From positions 1 to 8,461 of the forward strand of contig JABFSY010000398.1 of the NCBI GenBank assembly GCA_013140395.1: DNA of 8,461 bases. The letters run 5' to 3'. Below are positions 1-5,679 of the stretch, in pieces. The first letter of the stretch is position 1, and each line of letters starts with the position of its first letter. The translations under genes and the position numbers were made by a program. The notes under the pieces were generated by a model. The model was not told the DNA's origin. It did no database searches and was given only the letters and a program-made list of their open reading frames with translations. This stretch comes from Cyclobacteriaceae bacterium (lineage in GTDB: Bacteria > Bacteroidota > Bacteroidia > Cytophagales > Cyclobacteriaceae).

Positions 1-52
1 GGGCAACGCCAACCCACCTTTGTGACGTTAAGCACCCAAAACAAGTTGTGCT

Positions 53-1468
53 ATGAAAACTCTCGCATCGATCATCCTTTTGTCCATTAGCATCACCGTG
101 TGTGGGCAAGATGGAATCTACTCATCCAGCCGCACCGATCGCAAAACTACCTTTCGCCATTCCAACGGGGTATCGAGCTTCAACGTGGAGATGCGTGGCA
201 AGATTGAAATAACGGACAACGACAAAGACATCAAAAGCATGTCGCCCGATGGATACCTGGAGATCACCAAAACAGTCTTTGGAAGCAGGCGCTCCATCGT
301 GATTACGCCCGAAGGCAATGGCCTGAAGCGTGAGTACTACGAGGGTCGTTCTAAAGTGGCTTTTGAACCGGAGGGGCGCAAGTGGCTCTCAGAAATAATG
401 CTGGAGTTGGTGCGAACCACTACCATTGGTGCAGAGAGTCGCGTGAATCGCTTTTACAAACAAGGAGGCGCCACTTCTGTGGTGAATGAAATCAGGAATT
501 TAGAAAGCGATCATGTGAAGGCACACTATGCTTCGCTGCTGATGAAACAAAATGTGCCAGTAGCAGAATTTGGAATGATCGCCAACGGCATATCCGGCAC
601 GATAGATTCAGATCACTACATGGCGGAGTTTTTAAAAAACAACGTGGAGAAATTCATGCAGAACAAAGAAGCCACTGAAGCATTGTTTGCCGCTACTCGC
701 AGAATGGACTCAGACCATTACAAAACAGAAGTGATCAAGGAGGCGTTGCACAGTGGACCTGTGTCCCTGGAAAGTGTCCGGATCATTATGCAGGCTACCG
801 GCACGATGGATTCTGACCATTACAAAACAGAAGTATTGACTTCACTGCTCAGGCAAACGAATCTAACGGATGGGGTTGTGGGTGAGATGATCAACACCAC
901 CAAAACCATTGGCTCTGATCATTATCGCAGTGTGGTGCTTAACAAAGCGTTGGCTATGCGGGGGCTATCGGCTGCCTCGTATCAAAAGGCTATTGAATCG
1001 ATCAAAGACATTGAAAGTGACCACTACAAGGCGGAAGTGCTTACGAACCTATTACAAAAAAATCTTTCAGCAGAAGCATTGAACAACTTGATCCCGATGA
1101 TCTCTTCCATCGAGTCGGATCACTACATCACCAATGTGGCGAATGAAATTGTGAAACGTCAAATATTGTCAGATGAGTCTTTTCAAAAATTGATGGAAGC
1201 AGTGAGCGGCAATGGAAGCGATCACTACATGTCGGTATTTCTACAAACCGCCTTGGAGCGGCCGAACCTGAGCAAGCAAAACATTCTATCAGTATTGCAA
1301 GCTACCTCAAAGATTGGTTCGGATCATTACATCACCGAAGTGCTAACCGATGCAGCTTACAAGATAAAAGCGCTCAACGATGCTTCTTTGAAAGAGGCTT
1401 ACCGCACGGCAGCGAAGCGGGTTGAATCAGAGACCTACTACGGCCGCATCATCCGGGCGATTGAATAA
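53..1468 (+). CDS. Secreted SDHY-repeat (34-residue helical repeat) protein, function unknown
   Basis: This 471-residue protein starts with a signal peptide (residues 1-18: two charged/polar residues, a hydrophobic core, then V-C-G before Q19), so it is probably exported. Cys17 is preceded by Val, which is a poor lipobox, so signal peptidase I cleavage is more likely than lipidation. Residues about 20-130 form a small, probably beta-rich domain (motif SPDGYLEI near residue 64). The rest is a tandem array: the signature SDHY or a close variant starts at residues 152, 186, 220, 254, 288, 322, 355, 389, 423 and 459 (the last degenerate, SETY). The period is 34 in most steps. Each unit reads SDHYxxEVLxxxL followed by a second amphipathic stretch, so a two-helix solenoid is the likely fold. 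From memory, similar domain-plus-repeat regions occur as tails of some M56/BlaR1-like proteins; I could not check this. A protein-interaction or periplasmic sensing role is inference. The ATG at 53 is the only sensible start because its frame has a stop at 23-25. Confidence 0.85.
   Translation: MKTLASIILLSISITVCGQDGIYSSSRTDRKTTFRHSNGVSSFNVEMRGKIEITDNDKDIKSMSPDGYLEITKTVFGSRRSIVITPEGNGLKREYYEGRSKVAFEPEGRKWLSEIMLELVRTTTIGAESRVNRFYKQGGATSVVNEIRNLESDHVKAHYASLLMKQNVPVAEFGMIANGISGTIDSDHYMAEFLKNNVEKFMQNKEATEALFAATRRMDSDHYKTEVIKEALHSGPVSLESVRIIMQATGTMDSDHYKTEVLTSLLRQTNLTDGVVGEMINTTKTIGSDHYRSVVLNKALAMRGLSAASYQKAIESIKDIESDHYKAEVLTNLLQKNLSAEALNNLIPMISSIESDHYITNVANEIVKRQILSDESFQKLMEAVSGNGSDHYMSVFLQTALERPNLSKQNILSVLQATSKIGSDHYITEVLTDAAYKIKALNDASLKEAYRTAAKRVESETYYGRIIRAIE
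509..1468 (+). repeat. Array of ~102-bp coding repeats (SDHY units)
   Basis: Inside the secreted protein gene, about ten units recur every 102 bp (34 codons), with one 33-codon and one 36-codon step. The SDHY codons begin near 506, 608, 710, 812, 914, 1016, 1115, 1217, 1319 and 1427. Most units have diverged at DNA level while keeping the protein motif, which points to old duplications under selection. Units 3 and 4 are an exception: they share an identical 20-nt stretch (713-732 and 815-834) exactly 102 bp apart. Confidence 0.85.
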
Positions 1469-1548
1469 CCAGTTGCGTTTGAGATTCAACCCAATTTTCT
1501 AGGTGTTCAGCGCGATTGCTCCAAAAAATGATTTCAGTTAGTTCTATG

Positions 1549-1579
1549 ATGACGAAAATCCATATCTTCAAGTCGTCAT
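1549..1579. promoter_or_regulatory. 7-bp inverted repeat overlapping the kinase start codon
   Basis: ATGACGA at 1549-1555 is the exact reverse complement of TCGTCAT at 1573-1579, separated by 17 bases. The right arm takes in the first two bases of the ATG at 1578. It could form an mRNA hairpin that hides the start, or be a regulator operator. A 7-bp arm pair in a gap this size may also be chance. If translation really begins at the in-frame ATG at 1611, a role at the start codon falls away. Confidence 0.25.
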
Positions 1580-2630
1580 GCGTCTTCCAACTAGTAACAT
1601 CCCGCCCGTCATGAGAAAGCATGGGTTGCTTGCCCTCGGGTGTACGGGGTTGGGCGTGTTGCTTTTTATCTTTATTTACTACAGCGAAAACGGCTCGTTG
1701 GCTTCCGCCCGATTGCTTTGGAAGAAGTATTTAATGTTTATCGCTCTCACAAACGCAATCGGTTTTTCTATTTTCCAGGTCGATCGACTGTTCAACCATA
1801 TCATCGATTGGAAGAATAATTTCCTCCTCCGCTTTATGGGTGGCTTACTAACCAATATTTTGTTGGTCGTGCTTTTTATAAACGTTACAGGCAACTATTT
1901 CTTTGGGCTGACTGCCGAAGAAATACTAAAGCTGACCATCGTCTTTACACTAGTCGTATTTATTTACGAGATATTCTATGGATTGTTTTATTCATACTAT
2001 CACTATGCCGTCACGCAAGCTGAGCAACTGAAATCGGACAGATGGCAGCTTGAGTTGCAGTTTGAATCGTTGAAAAATCAAATCAGCCCGCATTACCTAT
2101 TTAACTGTCTCAACACGGTTTCTTCGCTGCTTTTTAAAGACACACAAGTGGCGGAGGAATTTATTCGCAGAATGGCAGATACGTTTCGCTATGTGCTGTC
2201 GCACCAAAAACAAAAACTGGTTTCCTTACGCGAAGAATTGGAGTTTGTAAAAGCGTATTATTTTCTACTGCAAGTGAGATATGAGTACCATTTACGGCTC
2301 GATATCAATATTCCACAAAATATTCTGGATAGCCAGGTGCCACCAATGACGCTACAGTTATTGGTGGAAAATGCAGTGAAGCACAACAAGATCAGCAAAG
2401 AAACACCTTTGTTTGTGTACATCAGCGCACAAGATAATACTCATATTCTGATCTCTAACTCCAAAACAACGGCCGCGCAGCCCATCACCAGTTTTCGGGT
2501 TGGACTAGAGAACATTCACAAACGGTATCGATTTTTTACGAAAGAGAAAGTCATCGTTAAGGATGATGACAAATTTTTGGTGCAACTACCTGTGTTGAAA
2601 AAGGAAAAAATAAAATTCGCAAAAGCATGA
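1578..2630 (+). CDS. LytS/YehU-type membrane sensor histidine kinase
   Basis: This is a 350-residue kinase of the His_kinase (PF06580) family, which autophosphorylates and passes phosphate to a LytTR regulator. Four predicted membrane helices lie near residues 16-35, 51-69, 83-105 and 115-140, with no sizeable periplasmic domain, so sensing is probably within or at the membrane. A linker helix (about 145-165) leads to the H-box ISPHYLFNCLN with phospho-acceptor His172. The ATP-binding part follows: N-box LVENAVKHN with Glu264 and Asn265, then the glycine motif VGLENIHKRY with Gly309. These are the residues expected of an active enzyme. The ATP domain is short, as is usual in this family. It is the first gene of a three-gene operon and its stop overlaps the next start (ATGA at 2627-2630). 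ATG 1578 gives the longest form; ATG 1611 (Met12) is an equally plausible start that keeps all helices. Confidence 0.92.
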   Translation: MRLPTSNIPPVMRKHGLLALGCTGLGVLLFIFIYYSENGSLASARLLWKKYLMFIALTNAIGFSIFQVDRLFNHIIDWKNNFLLRFMGGLLTNILLVVLFINVTGNYFFGLTAEEILKLTIVFTLVVFIYEIFYGLFYSYYHYAVTQAEQLKSDRWQLELQFESLKNQISPHYLFNCLNTVSSLLFKDTQVAEEFIRRMADTFRYVLSHQKQKLVSLREELEFVKAYYFLLQVRYEYHLRLDINIPQNILDSQVPPMTLQLLVENAVKHNKISKETPLFVYISAQDNTHILISNSKTTAAQPITSFRVGLENIHKRYRFFTKEKVIVKDDDKFLVQLPVLKKEKIKFAKA

Positions 2631-3673
2631 AGAAGATATTTGTTCACAATCCCTTTTTCCGCATGCTGGCCCCTCCCGTGTTTGGTGTGTTTGCCTATCT
2701 CATTATTCTATTGATCAACAATAACGTAGCCCAAATCGCAACGCTGGCAAGCAATCAGGAGGTATATGTCAGCATTGTCTTGAGTCTGATTTCATTCGAG
2801 TCGATGAGGTTGACGATTGTTTTGTTGAATCGGTTCTCAAAAAGTGCTTCGAACCCCATCGCCATTCAAGTGGTTGCCACTACATTGGTGAGCGTGGCCA
2901 TGGTGCTATTGGCCATCTCGCAGTATTACCAATGGGTCATCGGGTTCGATATCAGCCAACGGGAGTTGTGGATCTTCGGAATTATTTTCGTGCTCACGGC
3001 TCTGTTGTATAATGCGCTGTATGTGGGCAATCAATACCTTCATTTAGAAAACACTCTTCGAATAGAACAAGAGCATAAATTGCGCGAGAGTCTTGAGTCA
3101 GAATTTTTATCGTTTCGTCAAGATATCAATCCGGATCTACTATACGACAGTCTGGAAGAATTGATTTTGTGCATTCATAAAAAGACAGACACAGCCGAAG
3201 AGTTAATAGATAGTCTGGCCGCGCTGTATCGCTACCAATTGATTCACCGACAAAAAGAGTTTGTGAAACTATCTGAAGAAATTCACGCCATTCAACACCA
3301 AATCCGATTGGCCAACCAAAAACATAAAAATGCCATTCGCTGGATCAACAAAATGGAGAACGCGGAAAGAGTTGAATTGATGCCGGGCGCATTGATTACC
3401 GCCATAGACAGCGTGCTTCGAAATACGCTCATTTCATCCGATGCGCCCTTAACCCTCACGCTCGCGCAAGAAGACGAAGAGTATTTTGTACTACACCATG
3501 AACTGAACGACAAACTCCAACTTCATCCGGATAGCCTGGAGGCTTTTCAGCGTCTGCAGAGATCCTATTCTGTTTATAGTGACCGCCCTTTTGTACAAGT
3601 GAAGGCGGGGCGAGAAAATTATATTAAATTTCCGATGATCACCGTAGATCATTCTATTTCTGAACCCGCATGA
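2627..3673 (+). CDS. LytS-like pseudokinase (degenerate sensor histidine kinase paralogue)
   Basis: This 348-residue protein has the same architecture as the upstream kinase: four predicted membrane helices (about 15-32, 45-68, 78-102, 112-133), a linker helix and a LytS-like cytoplasmic half. The two align without large gaps; for example, LYRYQLIHRQKEFVKLSEE matches FRYVLSHQKQKLVSLREE. The catalytic residues are changed. The H-box ISPHYLFN reads INPDLLYD, so the phospho-accepting His is Asp170. The N-box VENAVKHN reads IDSVLRNT, so the Mg/ATP-coordinating Asn is Ser262. The glycine motif GLENIHKRY is replaced by a sequence without Gly. It should therefore neither autophosphorylate nor bind ATP normally. 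The reading frame is intact over its full length, so this is not gene decay. It overlaps both neighbours by ATGA, which implies coupled translation. The likely role is a regulatory partner that heterodimerises with the active kinase (inference). Confidence 0.85.
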   Translation: MKKIFVHNPFFRMLAPPVFGVFAYLIILLINNNVAQIATLASNQEVYVSIVLSLISFESMRLTIVLLNRFSKSASNPIAIQVVATTLVSVAMVLLAISQYYQWVIGFDISQRELWIFGIIFVLTALLYNALYVGNQYLHLENTLRIEQEHKLRESLESEFLSFRQDINPDLLYDSLEELILCIHKKTDTAEELIDSLAALYRYQLIHRQKEFVKLSEEIHAIQHQIRLANQKHKNAIRWINKMENAERVELMPGALITAIDSVLRNTLISSDAPLTLTLAQEDEEYFVLHHELNDKLQLHPDSLEAFQRLQRSYSVYSDRPFVQVKAGRENYIKFPMITVDHSISEPA

Positions 3674-4455
3674 GCTTATCGTTAAACATATTGATTGTAG
3701 AAGACGAAACCCCTGCGGCCGAAAAGCTGGAGCGTTATCTTCAACGATACAGTACGGATATTAAAGTAAAGGCTGTCTGCGACTCTGTAGAAAATTCCAT
3801 TGCTTGGCTAAAAGAAAATCAATCATCCATCGATTTGGTTTTTATGGACATTCAACTGAAGGATGGCTTGAGCTTCAATATCTTTAAAGAAGTAGCGGTT
3901 CAAAAACCGGTTATTTTTGTAACGGCCTACAATGAATATGCACTAGAGGCTTTTAAAGTAAATAGCATTGATTACCTGCTAAAACCGGTTACGTTCACAG
4001 ATCTCAGTGCCAGCCTGCAAAAATTTGAAAACCTGCGTGCGCAGATGGCAACTACGGAAGCCAAACAAGAGAAAATAAAATCGTTAGCGGAAAGCAGCAC
4101 CGTTAAAACCTACAAAGAACGTTTTATGGTAAAAGTAGGTGACCACATCCGTTCCATCACAATCGATCAGGTACTTTTCTTCTTTGCCGATGGAAGGGAT
4201 GTGTATCTGGTGACGACCCAGCTTAGAAAATTTATTGTTGATTTTACGTTGGAGGCACTGGAAGAAGTATTGCATCCAAAAAATTTCTTTCGGGTGAACC
4301 GATCATATATTGTGCACATCCCCTTCATTCAAGATGTGGTGATGTATTCAAACAGTCGTTTAAAAATATCTACGCAACCTGCCTGGGACAAAGAAATCAT
4401 TGTGAGCCGCGAAAAGGTGAGCGAGTTCAAAGATTGGTTTGATGGTGTGCATTAG
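3670..4455 (+). CDS. LytTR-family response regulator (LytR/AlgR type)
   Basis: This 261-residue transcription regulator has two domains. Residues 4-120 are a receiver with the acidic pair Glu11/Asp12, phospho-acceptor Asp60 (in FMDIQLKDG), Thr85 (in FVTAYNEY) and Lys105 (in YLLKPV), a complete set of activation residues. Residues about 148-258 are a LytTR DNA-binding domain, recognisable by FFADGRDVYLV, the stretch around ALEEVLHPKNFFRVNRSYIV, and a C-terminal IIVSREKVSEFKDWF. A flexible charged linker (about 122-147) joins them. The start overlaps the pseudokinase stop (ATGA at 3670-3673), making it the last gene of the operon. It should receive phosphate from the kinase encoded at 1578. LytTR proteins normally bind pairs of nonamer direct repeats upstream of their targets; no convincing pair was found in this window, so its regulon is unknown. 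Confidence 0.95.
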   Translation: MSLSLNILIVEDETPAAEKLERYLQRYSTDIKVKAVCDSVENSIAWLKENQSSIDLVFMDIQLKDGLSFNIFKEVAVQKPVIFVTAYNEYALEAFKVNSIDYLLKPVTFTDLSASLQKFENLRAQMATTEAKQEKIKSLAESSTVKTYKERFMVKVGDHIRSITIDQVLFFFADGRDVYLVTTQLRKFIVDFTLEALEEVLHPKNFFRVNRSYIVHIPFIQDVVMYSNSRLKISTQPAWDKEIIVSREKVSEFKDWFDGVH

Positions 4456-4463
4456 ATTATCAT

Positions 4464-4490
4464 GGGAGACTTCGACAAGCTCAGTTTGAC
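4464..4490. repeat. REP-like short dispersed repeat with small hairpin
   Basis: The segment carries CTTCGACAAGCTCAG followed by TTTGACA, which resembles a short palindromic repeat I recall as scattered between genes in many bacterial genomes, Bacteroidota included. It can fold: GAG (4466-4468), a bulged A, CTT (4470-4472), loop CGAC, then AAGCTC (4477-4482). It begins 9 bases after the regulator's stop codon, a typical place for such elements, where they may protect the mRNA 3' end or weaken read-through. Only one copy lies in this window, so the repeat status rests on memory. Confidence 0.45.
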
Positions 4491-4539
4491 ACGTTATAGT
4501 TTTAAAGTTGCTCTTAGGTTAGTTCTGTAATTGAAATGC

Positions 4540-4547
4540 TACCTTTA
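4540..4547 (+). promoter_or_regulatory. Candidate Bacteroidota -7 promoter element for the arylesterase gene
   Basis: TACCTTTA matches the Bacteroidota -7 consensus TAnnTTTG at five of six fixed positions and lies 22 bases before the ATG at 4570. No clear -33 TTG sits 19-21 bases upstream; the nearest candidate is the GTTAG around 4518. A promoter is expected here because the preceding operon ends at 4455 and a repeat hairpin intervenes, but the match is weak. Confidence 0.3.
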
Positions 4548-4569
4548 TAGCAACGATTTTTCCATTCTT

Positions 4570-5637
4570 ATGAAAAGAAAACGAGTGTATATTTTTCTTA
4601 GCGCGTTTGTAATCATACTTGTCCTTTACATCCTAAATACATTATATAGTGCGGGTGTTTTCAAAACATTAAAGCCACACTTAGAGGGAACCTTCAAAAC
4701 CATTTACACCACCATGCCCGGAACTGAAGATATGGATGTCGACTACCAAAAAGGGTTGCTATTTATTTCCTCTACCGATCGATGGGAACAATTGAAAGGG
4801 AACCCTGTTGAAGGGGGAATCTACTTGTTACAACTTGATTCCGGTATTGTTCCCAGGAAATTGCCTACCACATACAAAGGTATATTTCGCCCGCATGGCA
4901 TTTCATTTTTCTCGAAAGGGGGTGGCGACTACTTGTTCATTGTAAACCATCCCAGCAATGAAGAAAATAATGTTGAACTTTTTCAATTCAAGAATGACAC
5001 GCTTTTCCATCAAAAATCGTTCTCCGATCCCTCCATGTGTTGTCCTAATGATGTAGTGGGCATAGACACAGACAAGTTCTACGTTACTAATGATCACGGT
5101 ACAAAAAAAGGAAAAATGCGCATAGTGGAAGATTACCTACGAATACCGTGGTCCTATCTTCTATACTATGATGGTGCTCAGTTTACCAAAGCATACGAAG
5201 GATTGACCTATGGAAATGGGGTGAATGTTTCAAATGATGGAAGCAAATTATACGTGACTCATACCACTGGTAGAGAACTACTCACGTTTAGCAGAAACAA
5301 AGAAACGGGTGAATTGAAATTACTCGACAAATTGAATCTTGAATCGGGTCTTGATAACATTCATGTCGATGATGAAGACCACCTGTGGATTGCGTCTCAC
5401 CCGAAAATGTTAAAGTTCATTGGGCATGCCAAAGATTCAATCAATAAATCTCCGTCTCAAGTGTTTAAACTAACTCCGGCCACGGGTGGAGCAAACTATA
5501 CCGTTGAAGAAATTTTCCTGAACGAAGGCGAAGAACTTTCCGCATCCAGCGTAGCGGTTCCCTACAAGTCTGATTTGTTTGTTGGCGTAGTCTTCGATCA
5601 CAAAGTGCTAAGAGCCACATTAAAAAAGAAGCCCTGA
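4570..5637 (+). CDS. Membrane-anchored paraoxonase (PON)-type arylesterase/lactonase
   Basis: This protein of 355 residues from ATG 4570 has the length and motif order of mammalian PON1, a six-bladed beta-propeller calcium hydrolase acting on lactones and aryl esters. Matched PON1 positions are Glu53/Asp54 (GTEDMDV), His115 as His109 (RPHGIS), His134 as His127 (VNHPS), Asn168/Asp169 as Asn160/Asp161 (PNDVVGIDTDKFYVTNDH), Asn224 as Asn216 (GNGVNVS), Asp269/Asn270 as Asp262/Asn263 (LDNIHVD) and His285 as His277 (WIASHP). All calcium ligands and the His dyad are therefore present. Residues 6-28 are a hydrophobic helix after a basic start (MKRKR), probably an uncleaved anchor placing the propeller in the periplasm. 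An upstream ATG at 4531 would add 13 residues, but they are polar, precede the basic signal-anchor start and would overlap the promoter candidate, so 4570 is preferred. It appears monocistronic. Its natural substrate cannot be told from sequence. Confidence 0.88.
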   Translation: MKRKRVYIFLSAFVIILVLYILNTLYSAGVFKTLKPHLEGTFKTIYTTMPGTEDMDVDYQKGLLFISSTDRWEQLKGNPVEGGIYLLQLDSGIVPRKLPTTYKGIFRPHGISFFSKGGGDYLFIVNHPSNEENNVELFQFKNDTLFHQKSFSDPSMCCPNDVVGIDTDKFYVTNDHGTKKGKMRIVEDYLRIPWSYLLYYDGAQFTKAYEGLTYGNGVNVSNDGSKLYVTHTTGRELLTFSRNKETGELKLLDKLNLESGLDNIHVDDEDHLWIASHPKMLKFIGHAKDSINKSPSQVFKLTPATGGANYTVEEIFLNEGEELSASSVAVPYKSDLFVGVVFDHKVLRATLKKKP

Positions 5638-5657
5638 AAATTATCCAGGGCTTCTTT
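5625..5657. terminator. Bidirectional intrinsic terminator between convergent genes
   Basis: AAAGAAGCCCTG (5625-5636) and CAGGGCTTCTTT (5646-5657) form a perfect 12-bp stem with a 9-nt loop. On the minus strand the stem runs into a T tract (complement of the A run at 5622-5627), a good terminator for the peptidase gene. On the plus strand the stem ends in TTCTTT but has little T tract beyond it, so it is weaker there. The left arm overlaps the last codons and stop of the arylesterase gene, encoding its Lys-Lys-Pro end. Confidence 0.8.
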
Positions 5658-5679
5658 GCTAAAAGTTAGCTAAGCAATA

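Noticed and set aside
1..56. End of an upstream gene overlapping the SDHY gene start (frame open from 3 to the TGA at 54-56, forming ATGA)
   Set aside because: Only 17 codons are visible and they match nothing I recognise. The other frames are also open to 23-25 or 88-90, so which frame, if any, is coding cannot be decided.
101..106. Lipobox at Cys17 of the SDHY protein
   Set aside because: The residue before Cys is Val, not Gly, Ala or Ser, so lipidation is unlikely; ordinary signal peptide cleavage fits better.
509..1468. Regular ~102-bp periodicity as a CRISPR array or non-coding tandem repeat
   Set aside because: The units lie in one open reading frame, keep a protein motif and differ at synonymous sites, so this is a protein repeat.
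1469..1548. Terminator after the SDHY gene
   Set aside because: No stable GC-rich hairpin followed by a T run was found, so read-through into the kinase operon cannot be excluded.
4531..4569. Upstream ATG at 4531 as the start of the arylesterase
   Set aside because: The 13 extra residues are polar, come before a classic basic signal-anchor start, and cover the best promoter candidate.
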